Part shown: in pieces, positions 11,465-24,137 of the stretch
How the letters are laid out: every line of letters begins with the position of its first letter
Position numbering within the stretch: position 1 is the first letter of the stretch
From: Thuidium tamariscinum
Lineage: Eukaryota > Streptophyta > Bryopsida > Hypnales > Thuidiaceae
Length of the DNA: 64,000 nucleotides
Assembly (NCBI GenBank): GCA_947034885.2
Contig: OX344751.2
Coordinates: 7,440,001 to 7,504,000 of the forward strand
Direction: 5' to 3'
Made by a program: the position numbers and the translations under genes
Notes under the pieces: generated by a model
Database searches by the model: none
What the model was told of the DNA's origin: nothing
Seen by the model: only the letters and a program-made list of their open reading frames with translations

Positions 11465-13802
11465 AGAATCTAGGGAAAAAAAACATATGTACAAGGATTG
11501 CCTAATTTGTAAACATTCAACTTTGTAAACTTTCTCCATACAATTCTTCAACTCTTCTTTGTCCAATAACTATAAAAATGCATTGCAATTATTTAAGTTG
11601 TTTCTTGCCTTGCCATTTTGATAGTTGTAAAGTACAATCTCTCATAAACAAAGGTTATATCTTTTGTACAAGTTATAAACCCTTGCACTAAACAAAATCT
11701 TAACACGTAGCATAGAAAATTAAGAATTTGAAGATTAAAACAAGGATTATGAAAATGCAACCACTTTCATAACCATTGTAGATAGTAGTAACCATCCAGA
11801 TATTGAAAAAATAATTTGGATGAATGTTAAGCTTCTCTTAATTATTTTTTAAAATTGCATCATTAATTTTATCATACTATTTTTTGGCTTTATTTATATC
11901 TAATGCATTGTCACTAATATTATTCATTGGTAAAATTTTCCATTTAACATCTTCATCCTAAAGCATCAAGTCCTGATAAGCTAGGGCTTGTGCCTTGAAA
12001 TGTCATACATCTATATTCAAAAGGTTAATATCACATCTTTTCAATCATTCAACTTCATTATATGAGAATCAATTGTTTGCACTTTCAATGCAATGCTATT
12101 TTTGCATCCTTCAAACACCTTCATTGGCTCCACATATGGACAACAACATCTACAATCATTGTATTATCTTTGGTCATCTAACATATGACTAGGGTAGCTC
12201 ATCAAAAAGTCAACTACTCCAACAAACACCATTAAAGAGCAAAATTTTTTCATCAAATATTATCTTCATATCTCCCACATTAAACACAAATGAACTAATA
12301 ATCTCAAACCATTAAAGAAGTGTTATAAAAACATTTTCACAAGATGTGCCTCCTTTCATCAATTGAAAAGTGATAAGATGAAATACATGTTGTGTAGATG
12401 GTTCACAATGGTCTTTTAAGGGTAAGATAGTTCTCTTTGTATCTAATAACTATTTGAATAATGTTGGCAATAGATATCTTTTAGAAAATTCTTCAAATGA
12501 AGTCTTTGCCAACACTTTACTACCTACTATTTATTACTTCACTCAAAAATAGAAATTGCCATATCATTTACATTTATACAAGACTTTTAAAGGGCTAAAG
12601 ATTTTGCAATGATTCCATGCAAAAAAATTGTATGCAAACTTCCAAATCCTACAAAGGAAAAATAATTTGTCTCTTCATTTTTTTGCTTCAAATTACTTTC
12701 AACTTTTGTGCCTACTACAAACTCAACAATCAATACCATGGTGCTTTTAAGATTTTTCCTTCCATTGCATTAAACTTACATAGCTAAATTTAATATAAAA
12801 TCCTTCTAAAAGAATTTGTATTCTCACAAAAAAACACCAATTCACAAGGTTCCAATAAGAAACTCTACATTGCTCCAAACATACACTCCTCTCTCACAAC
12901 CAAATGGCCATGCCAAGAAGGAAACTCCATGGGCCAAACATAATCTCACCACTCACAACTCCCAAGACACCATGATCTAATAATACCATACAAAAATCAC
13001 AAGTTCAAATATCTTTATTTCTAGAAAATAAATTAGGCTATATTTATCACACCTTGGCTTGAAGTGAAAGAAGGATGGAAAAATAAACCTTGGCCTCCTT
13101 TCTATCTCCTTTATTTTTTAATCTATTCTCATTGTTCTCAGTTATAGTAATTTTGCTACCAACTTAGAAGATCCTAACAAACTAATTATCTTTATCTTTA
13201 AGCAATAAGAGATCCACCTTCTTGGCATTGTAAATTACCCTGCCTATGCAACGGTGCTATTATGTGAATATGAAAGTGCAAGCATATGAGCCTTGAGCAT
13301 ATACATAAGTGTATATCATGCAACCATTGAAGGTATTCATAACATAAACACCATGTTTATAGCATACATGCACTATTATTATAGAAGATTACTATAATAT
13401 AGACACTTACATCATAGGTGTGTAGATTTTTAGGCTCATAGGCTCATAAATAGGCTCATACTTCTAAGCTCGCATAATAGCAACCCTCCGTGCCTATGTA
13501 GAAAATTCTACATTAATTAGTAGAAAGTGAAATAATGTAATCCATGTATAAAGTAATCTTATACAATTCTAAAACTCATTGAATGGATCCAAAATCAAAA
13601 TGTTGTAATAAATTATCAAAAAAAAATTCTTAAGTAGAGTAAACTAGTATTATTCAATATAATTTCATGATATACTAATATAATTAATACAATGGTCTAT
13701 TCAATGGACACTTAAGAACTTCGATAGATTACTACAAAGTCAATTTTAGTTGGATGTTTTGCAAATTTTGATATAAGGTGTAAATAACATACCTCCTTCA
13801 TG

Positions 13803-13807
<5 letters not shown>
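11465..13807. other. AT-rich intergenic DNA, no gene seen
   Basis: About 2.3 kb with only short open frames lacking recognisable motifs. No terminal repeats were found by eye. Confidence 0.4.

Positions 13808-13854
<47 letters not shown>
13808..13854. repeat. (TA)n microsatellite
   Basis: About 23 uninterrupted TA units. Confidence 0.97.
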
Positions 13855-13859
<5 letters not shown>

Positions 13860-16260
13860 TTCCTCAATTACAATTTATGTTTTTATTGAAAAAAATTGGG
13901 TAGTTGTGAGACCCCATTTTGTCATATAGAATTTAGTGTTTTTCTTAAAAAATTTGCAAAATATAGTATGAAAAATAATATAAAAATCACCCAAAAGAAT
14001 GTAAAACCAAAATAGGTATGTCACATGCCGACATAGTATTTGGTTACATTTTGAGTGTTTTTATCCAATTAGGTTGAAGTCCCGCTTGTAAATAGATTAG
14101 AAATTACCAAAATCCAAATAATACCTACTTGCAGTAGAATTATCCAAAATAGCCCCACCTACCATGCATGTCATGAATTTGGATAAGGTAGGTCCTAGAG
14201 ACCTTGGTAAGAACCTTAGAATCCAATTTCAAGGACAAATTTTAAGTTCCCTAATCGATTCCTATTTTATGTACAAATCCCAATTATTAGCCTGCAAGTT
14301 GAAAAACATCACAATGGACCAACAAAGGGAATTTATTGTTAAAAGACTATATTTCATAATTGTAATCATACTAAGAACCCAATGGCAAAGTCACTTTGCC
14401 AAAAAATTCTTTGTGTAAAAGATTCTCAAAAATCTAGTAATAAAAGATGGCGTGGGATTTTACATTCTTTTGACAATTGTGTAAAGTCTAAATATGGGCT
14501 TACAAATCTTTTGTGGAATTCTATGAAAAGTTCCATATAAAGTTCTAAATTTTTTTGATACTTAGAAGATGCCTTTTAGGACAATTAACTACTTTAATCT
14601 TCAATGGAAAATTTGTAGAAATTACTGACCTTGCAATAATATATTACTAAAAACTAGAATACACTTTTTTATATTACTAAAGAACATAACCTAATTTAAC
14701 AACATTTTAATAGCTAGAAACTATAATACACTTTTTTATATTAGTAAAGAACATAACTTAGTTTAACGACATTTTAATAGCTAGAAATATCCAAACTAAT
14801 GAGATTCTTCAAGTACCAGCAAAATTAATTATTACAATGAAGTTTGATTGGTGTTTTGGGAGCATACAAAATTGGAATGAGGTCCAAATTAGGTCTTTTT
14901 TTACTCCTTTATACTTAATTAAGACCCTAGTCTAATTACTTTTCTCAAAAAAGTCAACCTTCAAAAATCAAATTTTATTCTTTTTAGTTGTTAAGTTGGC
15001 ACTAAGATTCAATGAATCAGTTTTAGCGTAAAAAAAGGATTGGAATTCATTGTGGACTAAAAATGACTTTATGAAGCCAATGGCGCAATCCATTTTTCAT
15101 TTCAAGTTGATCTCTAGAAGTTAGAAAATGGACTAGCATCAAATGCCAAAATTAGAAGGATTAGGATGAGAATCTTAAGTGATAAGAGTACTACGAGAAA
15201 TTGAGAGGAGGATCCCCTTGGATGAGTATAAATGAGTACTCCTTCTCCTCTCAAAACACTTCTTGTAGCCATAATTTTGGTATACCAACACATTGTCTAT
15301 TTAGTTGGATTTTTAGCCAAGTTCTAGCCAAGTTGTTAAATGTGTGTTTTTTGAGCATTTCAAGCTCCAACTTTGTGTCTTTATTGAAGTTTTGAAGGAC
15401 TTTGGGTCTCTTTAAAGCTTGCTAACTTGTTGTGTGTGTTTTGGAGTTCTTTGTGCAATAATTTGTTTTTGTTTTTTTAAAATTTGTTTAGTTTCTAACA
15501 CTTGTACTAATCTTAGAGACAATCTCCTCAATAATCTCCCTTTGTACCTTGGCAATGCCGCTTAGAAGAACCTCTAGTGTTTTGTTTTGAGTGTTTTGGA
15601 TATACTTATTCATTTATACTAACACTTGTGTTTTAAATTGTCTCCACCTTTGTACCAATATACTTATTAGTTTTTATATTGTACTAACTCCGTCTATGTC
15701 CTTGTGTGATTATACTAAGAAAAGTCTTATTGAGTTATTGTCCCAAGTTGTTGATGTTCCATTCAGAATGGAAAAACTGTGGCTTTGTAAGTTTTAAACT
15801 ATCTTGGAGTTTTGTAGTTGTTGAAAAATACAACAAAGTTTTGACTTTGTGAATTTTAAATTGTCTTAGAATTTTGTGGTTGTTGAAAAACAAGGTAAAA
15901 TTTTGACTTTATGCACTAGAATTTGTCTTAGAATTTTAAAGTATTTCCAAAACATGGCAAATCAAAGTTTAACTTAAATTTTTTCTTAAAGAAAATACTG
16001 AAAGTTGAACAAAAGATTTAGTAGGAAAAATAGTGGTCCCTTCTTGTAGAGTGATTTAGATCCTAATAGGTAATTCTAAATCCTAAGTGTAAAGTTCGTT
16101 CAAGGAGGACTTTAAATAGGACTTGCCTCTAATACACCTAATTGTCATTGCAACTAATACTAATAAGTCAATTTGCCCTTTAAAACCACAATAAGTATTT
16201 TTCTCCCATTAAATTACTAATTAATAAATTAATTTCCATTCTTAAAAAGAAAACACAAAG
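13855..16260. other. AT-rich intergenic DNA with a small tandem duplication
   Basis: No gene recognised. At about 14651-14787 a 67-base unit occurs twice (markers ATACACTTTTTTATATTA and ATTTTAATAGCTAGAAA). Confidence 0.45.
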
Positions 16261-16371
16261 CATTAGATGTTTTTTGGGAGATTAGAAGACTGTTTTAGGC
16301 CTGTTCCCAAGGCTGCGAACAGTCAGAATAAAATATAATAAATAAATAAATAAAATTAAAAAAATAAATAA

Positions 16372-16423
<52 letters not shown>

Positions 16424-16573
16424 CTTTTCGGAAATTTTTAAATTTTTTTTTTAATATTATTTTCTGACGAGGCAGTCTCTCGACCACGTCAAATTGTAGA
16501 TGTGGCAGTTCCCGACAGCGTTCCCACAGTTGGGAACTCGTAGTCTTCTAAACTGTTGAAAAAACATCTAATG
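16261..16573. mobile_element. MITE-like element A
   Basis: Inverted ends CATTAGATGTTTTTT and AAAAAACATCTAATG. The next inner parts also pair (AGAAGACT with AGTCTTCT; GTTCCCAA with TTGGGAAC). The middle is an AAAT/AT low-complexity tract with an (AT)n run at about 16377-16422. The segment TTTCTGACGAGGCAGTCTCT followed by CGACCACGTCA is shared with elements at 33742-34086 and 53019-53364. Confidence 0.72.
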
Positions 16574-16589
16574 GTATAAACTCTTCCAA

Positions 16590-16841
16590 TTTTGTAATTC
16601 TTCTCTATGTCTTCAGCCAACCAAATTGTTCTTCTCAGCAAACCAAATCGGATTGGCCTTTTCCACCACTATCAGCCTTCACAGCTCCTCCAAAATGAAT
16701 TGGATCTTTTGCTCGCTCCTACTTGGCCGCCTCACCAACCAAATCAAATTTGCCTCCTCCAAATTGAATCACAGCACAAAGCTTCCACCAACTTAATTCT
16801 TCTCCCATTTGGATTTAATCCTTTTTTTTAAAAATATTTTG

Positions 16842-16873
<32 letters not shown>

Positions 16874-18200
16874 TTTAATTTTTCTTTCCTTCCTCACAGA
16901 CCAACTCGAACTGAATTCTAATCGGTAATTGACATCAACTTAACCCGATTAGGAAGCCAGCCTTCCATATAAATCCAAATTGATTTTTCTTACTGTAATC
17001 ACTCAACACTATTCACCACCAACATCACACCAACTTGTTCTCCCATCACATCAGAATAATTCCAATTTGATATTCATGCCATACCATTCTCACATACATG
17101 CACAACATCCAAATTGTTTCCCCAAACAACCGAATTGATTTCTGTCACTCCAACCACTGACACATTAATTTCCCAAATTGCACTTCATTCACAATATTCA
17201 GCATTATAACCCAATTGGAAAATTAATCCAACAAACATTCACACACAGGAACTTAAATCACTTCCCATTAGCTTCAAATTAGCTCCATACAGCTTGATAT
17301 TAATTCCGATTTGGTGACAAATCACCATTAACATAATCATTGTTTCCAACTATTGTTTTCTTTCTCATCAACTAAACTCCTAATTTCTCAATCTCCTATT
17401 TGGAATCATGTTACAAATTTAACTTCCTCATATATCACTGATTCCCTAATTGCTTCCATCATAGTTAATAAACCGAATTGTAGACTCAAAATTCTACAAT
17501 GCACTCCTGTCCCCCAATCCTATACTTCCTAATTGGTAATAATTCTTCTGATTATTCCAAAATAGGAATCACTTCTACCACTTGCTCTAGTTCTCCGACT
17601 TGGACACAGACTCACACACAAATTCCAAACCTCAGTACACACATCCACAAAAGCAAACATACACATTAACGCACAATTTCCCACTTGGAAACACAAGCAA
17701 AAAACTCAAATACGCAGCACGATCGGCTGGGACTCGCAGCGGACACATTCAACACTGGGTGACAACAAAATTGCAAAACACAAACTAATAGGAATTCCCA
17801 AAAAACAGTTACCAAAACTGCCCCGACTTGGAACCTAACCGCCCAACACTAACTGAATTGTAAACACAACCTAACTGCCAGCCAAATAAACCCAGTTGGA
17901 ACTGACAAGTGGCCCTGCCTCCAACTACTCCAATTAGACAAATAAAAATCCGACTTGGAATCACAAAAGAAATTCACCAACTGGGATCTGACCTGACCCA
18001 CAATAACTTCAAATGAACCCACTCGGCAGACTCTATCACATCCAAATTGAATTCATACAACAAAATTGGTTCAAAATCTGCACTCCCAATTGGTAAAAAA
18101 CATACAAACTCATCCAATTAGTGCATAAACTCCCTAAAAAGCCTTCAAAAACACAAAATTAACCCCAAAAATCCGCACAAAAAACTAAAGTAAAAATCCT
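16590..18200. other. G-poor, A/C-rich tract with recurring CCAATTGG-like words
   Basis: About 1.6 kb in which the plus strand is strongly depleted in G. Words such as CCAAATTG, CCAATTGG and CGACTTGG recur irregularly. A short (TA)n run sits near 16842-16861. Open frames here (for example 17600-17788) look like composition artefacts. Origin unknown. Confidence 0.5.
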
Positions 18201-19274
18201 ATTAGGTTATCTACACTTCTTCTCTTTTTATGTTGTAGAGCTATAAAACTTAGACATCAAAAGTCTCATCCTTGGTGTTCCAAAAAATATATCCCAAATA
18301 TTGTAGACTACTTGTGTGTTCAAGTCCAAATAAAAAGGTTAGTCTTTAAAAGAAGAAAAAACAAAAATTCTCCAACAACTGAGCCTAAACAAGCAACCCA
18401 AAAGAAGCTAGAATAGGCGGCTAAAGGAAGCCCAAATTGTCTCCCACTCTATTCCTCCACCGTCACTACTTTGGATGGGGTTTGGCCAACTAAGGCTTAC
18501 TATACTTGGGCCCAATCAGATTCCTTGCTCTATCATCACAATGGAGGGATTCGTCCAACTATATATCGCCATGTGGTCCCTAGTTAGCCAAGCGGATGAT
18601 TGGTGGGTTCAGTTTGTCTAGGGAGGTGGAGTTGTTTGCAAAGTGGGTCTAGTTTTTCCAAAGAGTTAGTTTCACTCTTAGCTATGTATATGTATTTTTT
18701 TTATTTTTCTTTGAGAAGTAGGACAAAATTAAAAAACTAAAATTTGAGTAGATACTTTGAAAAATAGAATAGAAAGTCACCACTTGTCCTACTTCCAAAC
18801 TCTTCAAACTCACAAATCCAAATAAAAAGAGAAGTAGAGTAGAATTTTGAACCTTGATTCCATTTACTCTCATAATGCCTCAAAGTTGCAACTACTAAAT
18901 TTGCAAGAAGTCCATAATTTGCAAAAAAGTCAATAGAAAAAGGAGTGAAGAGTTGTAGTTTAGAATGGAAATATGAGGTGACAATTAAATTTGAAGTCTA
19001 AATTGATACTTAAAAGATTGGAAGTTTAAATTAGGTGGAAGAAATTAATTTGAACCATTAGAGTGAGGATTAGATAATAATTGACTAAGATAAGAGAGAG
19101 GAGTTCAAAGATCAATTATTATTTTGAAATTTGAAATCAATTAGACCAAGGTCAACCTTTGAATACAATAATGTAGTTGAACAAGTCTTGAAGTAAAAGA
19201 AAGAGGAAAAAAGAAAACAAGCAGTATTGAAAGTCTCCACAATTGTATTTTTGACCCTACTTTAACCCCTACAA
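18201..19274. other. Intergenic DNA, nothing recognised
   Basis: Mixed AT-rich sequence without a supported gene or a clear repeat border. Confidence 0.35.
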
Positions 19275-20190
19275 TCCCAAAGTCCCCTCGGGGGACACTT
19301 GGGATTTCGGGCAGGCTCGTGTGACTTGAAATTTTGACCTGATTTTTTGAAACTTTTTTTTGAAGATAGGGAATCACATCAGCTTTCTAGAAATATAATT
19401 TTTTTTTTCAATCGGTGCTTGAGAGCAAAAGTTTTGCCATCCGAAGTCAAAAAAGCAGTTCGGCGGGCAGAAAAAAAAACCCACAAAAAAATGAAATTTT
19501 TTTTTTCAATTTTTTTTCTGAAAGATTATGTTTTTGTCTACATTTGAAGCTTTGATTCATCCTATTTGGACTAATAATGAAAAAGTTATGGACAATCTTG
19601 TTTTTCGGGCAATCTAAGCATCTTCTTCAAAAAACAACTTATAGAATTCATTTTTGAATGCAATTTTCAATTTTTTTCAATTTTCTTTTTTTGACAAGGT
19701 TAAGTTTGTTTTCAAGAACAATCCCACCGTTGGGATTATGATTTTTTAATTCCATCTAAGGGCTATTAACAATTTAGTATTTTGTTCAACTTTGGACCTA
19801 CTTCTACTTAACAATTTTCTTATATGTGAAAATCAAATTTTGACATTCTGAAATTTTTTTCCCCAACTCTCAACTCAAATGTTCAAGATAAAAAATTTTA
19901 ACCTTTTGGTGTGTAGTGCAAAAAAAATCCACAAATGGCCATCAAAGTCACCTGAAATTGCAGGCCGCAGTTGAAATTTTTTTTTTTTTCAACTTCAAAT
20001 GCTAATATCTTCCAATCCGTGCGGTCAAACTTCATGAAATTCTTACCACATGATTTGAGACAAGTGAAGTACAAGATCCTATGGTTAGATTCTAAGAAAA
20101 AAGTTTTTTTAGGTTTCTTGAGTGATTGCAGCAGAAATGGCAGTTTTCAGTGGTTTCAGAGCCAGAAAATGCCTTGGGAACTTAGGGATT
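19275..20190. repeat. Dispersed repeat, family L copy 2
   Basis: Same family as 2816-3745. Its left edge contains a near-perfect small hairpin (ATCCCAAAGTCCCC, TCGG, GGGGACACTTGGGAT, about 19271-19306). No coding frame is supported. Confidence 0.55.
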
Positions 20191-21334
20191 AAGCCATGGG
20201 CAAAACTATCAAACAGTATTGGATGATGAAAAATGATAGAGAATTTGAAGGAGTGGTCAATGGTCTATGGCCTTAGCTCAAAATGAAGTAAACTTCTAAC
20301 TTACACTATTTTCTCTTCATCCTCAAGAACTCACAATTATATCAAATATGCAAATTAGAAGTCTAAGTCAAAGTATTTAGACTATTTTTTTCTCAAGCTT
20401 TAGATTAAAAACCTTGTAGATTTAGCTTATAGGTTTCCATAAACATCTTAAATTTAGAAATCCGACTTAAATTGAGAAAAATAGGAATAGATGAAGTTTA
20501 GAGCTTAAATTGGATGAAAAATAGTTAGAACTTAGAAATTTCAAACAAGTTCAGGAAATTAGAGAAAGGTATAATTCTAAAATCCATGAGTGAAATTAAA
20601 TTTTAAAATTGAATTGTAGATTAGAAGAAAAAAATGGATGAAGTTTTAAGAACCGATTAGTGATTAAACTTCATTCATCTATAACTTCTAGTAAGAAAGC
20701 CCGATTAGCAAGTATTATATCAATTTAGAAAGTTATAATGAGGACCTAGAAGGTGAAGATATGAAATTGCTAAAAATATAAAGCTAACAATACCAAGACT
20801 TAAGAATTGAAGAAGTCCATTAGAAAAATAAACTCAAATTAACAAAAAACTTGATTGTGCTACAATATTTACCAGGGGTTGGATAAGTAATCATTCTTAG
20901 TAGTTTGGTCAATGTACACATCTTTGGGTTTTTTTGTTGCTAAAACCCTTTTAGACTTTAAAATTTAGTATACATATAACTAATAAAAAATGGTTTAAAA
21001 TTTATGAAAAAAAATTTAGTTCTCAAATTGCACACTAAGAGGGGTCAAACTTTATTAGCTATGTTGGACAATTTTAAGAAAAAAACATTTTCTTTTAACT
21101 TCAAGCCCTATTATCCAATAAGTTGTGAAGTCAAAGTTCTCAAAAATTTTCCTACATATTTGGCATGCTTGTTTCTAAATTTTAACCATTTGAATTTCAA
21201 ATAAAGATTTGTTCATTGTACAAAAAATCATCAAAAAATGACAAGAATTATATTGCCAATTTACTTGACTTCTTTACATTGCAGATTGGTTTAGTGTAAG
21301 CTAGGTTTTGTAGTTACTTTTGAAATTTTGCATA
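20191..21334. other. AT-rich intergenic DNA
   Basis: Nothing recognised. Confidence 0.4.
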
Positions 21335-21507
21335 TCATTAGGAGAGATTTGAGGGCTCTGATATTTCAAGATCCCCCATTTTTTATTTTTTTTATTTTTT
21401 TATTTTTTTTGAGAAATGCTGGCCTGATAGCGGCCAGCCGTTCCCAGACCAGTTTTAGGAACAGTTCCGAAATGGCCCTTTGGAGCCCTCAAATCCCTCC
21501 TAATGAT
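21335..21507. mobile_element. MITE-like element C
   Basis: About 173 bases. Inverted ends ATCATTAGGAGAGATTTGAG and, reverse-complemented from the right, ATCATTAGGAGGGATTTGAG. The core has a T-rich run and the hairpin GGCCTGATAGCGGCC plus GTTCCC and GGAACAGTTCC, resembling the cores of elements A and B. Confidence 0.75.
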
Positions 21508-21679
21508 GTATCTAAAAATAATTAGGACACAATAGTAGAAGGATTGAAATTCCCCTAGAGCCAAGCTTCAAAGTTTGCTAATTTGATTTTTTTAAATGAT
21601 AGAAGTTTCTTACCCCAATTCAAATGTAATAATCTTTCAATATGGCGAATTTCCTTAAAATGGCGGTATTCCAAATGCC

Positions 21680-21905
21680 ATTTTTCAAACCGCAAGGTCT
21701 GAACTGAAAATTGGCATCTACGCCAGGTGTACATTTTCAAACATCTAGGACTCTTATAGATTTCCAAAATCTTTGACATATTTAGGTTTCAGACTGCGCG
21801 GTCTAAAACATCTTGGAGAGGTCTAGATTTTAGACATCTACAATACATGTAGATTTCAAACATCTATGACTGATGTAGATTTCAGACCGCGCAGTCTGAC
21901 TAGTC
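21680..21905. repeat. Cluster of short repeats around GCGCGGTCT and GTAGATTT words
   Basis: CAGACTGCGCGGTCT (about 21789) and CAGACCGCGCAGTCTG (about 21882) are near-inverted versions of each other. GTAGATTTCA-type words and ACATCTA recur between them. Confidence 0.5.
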
Positions 21906-22017
21906 AAAAGTGTCAAACTAATGGAATACTGCCAATTTAACAAAATTCGCCATCAATCCATTTGGTCAATAGAATGGAATTTTTTCAATACATTTTTATA
22001 GTAGTCTATTGTACAGT

Positions 22018-23403
22018 AGGGTACCAATCAAAATGTCGTTTTTGAATTCGCAGTGAGAAACATTTTAGTACTGCCAACTTTGAAAGCCTCCCGAGAGCTC
22101 AAAAATTGGTATTTTACCACGAAATGTTTTCCACACCATCATCTTTAAGTTAATTATATGTATGCCAAATTTCAAGGCCAAAATACTTACCAAAAAGAAG
22201 TTATTCAAAATCTACCAACATGGGTAGTGGTGAGAAACATTTCACTACTTTCAACTTTGACACCTTCCTAAGGATTGAGTTTTTTTTCTTTTTCCATGAA
22301 ATTTTTGTCATGAAACAATATCTATGTTTATAATATGTATAAAAAATTTCAAGGTAAAATAAACATTTTTTAAGAAGATATTTGAAATCTCCCAATAGGT
22401 GTAGTTTTGAGAAAATTTTCACAATTGCCAACTTTGACACCCTCCCAAGGGCTGAAAAATTGGTTTCTTACCATGAATTGCTTTTAGTGAAGTCATCTCT
22501 ATGTTTTTAATATGTGCTCTAAATTTCAAGTTCAAATGAATTACCAAAAAAAAGATATACAAAATCTCCCAACATGTGTAGTTGTGAGAAAATTTTCACT
22601 ATTGCCGACTTTGACACCCTCCCAAGGGCTGAAAATTTGTCTATTTAACATGATTTTTTTTGAATAAGATCAAATTTATGTTGATAATATATGTTCCAAA
22701 TTTCAAGTTCAAAACACTTACCCAAAAAAAGATATTCAAAATCTCTCGACATGTGTAATTGTGAGGTTGAGTTTTTACATTCATGTCAAACTTTGCTCCA
22801 CAAAATAACACTATACTAAGGGCTCAAAAACTCCTCCTCACATCTACACATGTTGGGAGATTTTGTATATCTTTTTTTTGGTAATTCATTTGAACTTGAA
22901 ATTTAGAGCACATATTACCAACATAAAGATGACTTCACAAAAAACAATTCATGGTAAGAAACCAATTTTTCAGCCCTTGGGAGGGTGTCAAAGTTGGCAA
23001 TTGTGAAAATTTTCTCAAAACTACACCTGTTGGGAGATTTCAAATATCTTCTTAAAAAAGTTTATTTCACCTTGAAATTTTTTATACATATTAAAAACAT
23101 AGATATTGTTTCATGACAAAAATTTCATGGAAAAAGAAAAAAAACTCAATCCTTAGGAAGGTGTCAAAGTTGAAAGTAGTGAAATGTTTCTCACCACTAC
23201 CCATGTTGGTAGATTTTGAATAATTTTTTTTGGTGAGTCTTTTGGCCTTGAAATTTGGCATACATATAATTAACTTAAAGAAGATGGTGTGGAAAAAATT
23301 TCGTGGTAAAATATCAATTTTTGAGCTCTCGAGAGGCTTTCAAAGTTGGCAGTACTAAAATGTTTCTCACTGCAAATTCAAAAACGACATTTTGATTGGT
23401 ACC
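22018..23403. repeat. 1.4 kb palindrome made of about 180-base tandem units
   Basis: The left arm 22018-22588 pairs with the right arm 22837-23403: outer ends GGGTACCAATCAAAATGTCG and CGACATTTTGATTGGTACC, inner ends CCCAACATGTGTAG and CTACACATGTTGGG. The spacer 22589-22836 is a further diverged unit. Within the left arm the same unit recurs about every 180 bases (CAACTTTGAAAGCCTCCCGA, CAACTTTGACACCTTCCTAA, CAACTTTGACACCCTCCCAA twice). Arms of about 570 bases could form a long double-stranded RNA. No coding frame. Confidence 0.88.
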
Positions 23404-23824
23404 CCATTGTATTTTTACATATTTGAAGTTTAGAATTAAAAACATTTTCACTTTGAATAATCCATAAAAACTTGCATTCCTTTTTTACCATTCTTCTTTA
23501 TAAATATCTCTAGTCTTTTAGAGAATAACCTCTAAAGAGAATTCATGAGATGAAGCAATCATAAAAGATTGTCAAAATTTGTCATTTTAGGTGCATTGAC
23601 CAAAATTGAAAATAAGAACTATTTTCTTGAACTCTAATGGCACAAAAAAATAGTAGGCAATTAAAATTGTAAAATTTTATAATTTGAAGTATTATAAATA
23701 AAAAATAAAAGCCCTGTAATATAAAAACATCAAACCTTGAGTTGTTTTGGAGTGATGTTTTTGCTCTACTCACAATTGAGCTTCTATGTTATTGAGTACT
23801 ATAACTTTGGGGTTTCTTGCATGC
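23404..23824. other. AT-rich intergenic DNA
   Basis: Nothing recognised. Confidence 0.4.
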
Positions 23825-23831
23825 AAACTTT

Positions 23832-24130
23832 CCTAGGGGAGGACACTTCCCATTTTTTAATAACCTACGTGCGGCGGAAGATAGGGTACATTTAAATAAT
23901 CTTGGGTAAAATTTATAATAAATTTATATATAAAATAGAGGATATTAAAAAGGCAAAGTGTTTTAAAAATAAAATAGGGATGATAATATGGCTGATTTTT
24001 CCGCTTTATGGTAAAATAGGGGCTCTTTTAATGTTGTCAAGTAATGATTACAAGTAATTGATAGCCCCCCTAAAAATACCCCACCGCCGCATGTGGGTCC
24101 CCCAAATACACAAGAAGTGTCCTCCCCAGG
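23832..24130. mobile_element. 299-base MITE with 7-base target-site duplication
   Basis: Ends CCTAGGGGAGGACACTTC and GAAGTGTCCTCCCCAGG are inverted repeats with one base difference. AAACTTT directly flanks both sides (23825-23831 and 24131-24137). A 7-8 base duplication with short terminal repeats fits an hAT-type MITE. Confidence 0.88.
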
Positions 24131-24137
24131 AAACTTT

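Noticed and set aside
22201..22440. 79-codon minus-strand frame
   Set aside because: Lies in the palindromic tandem repeat; no motif.
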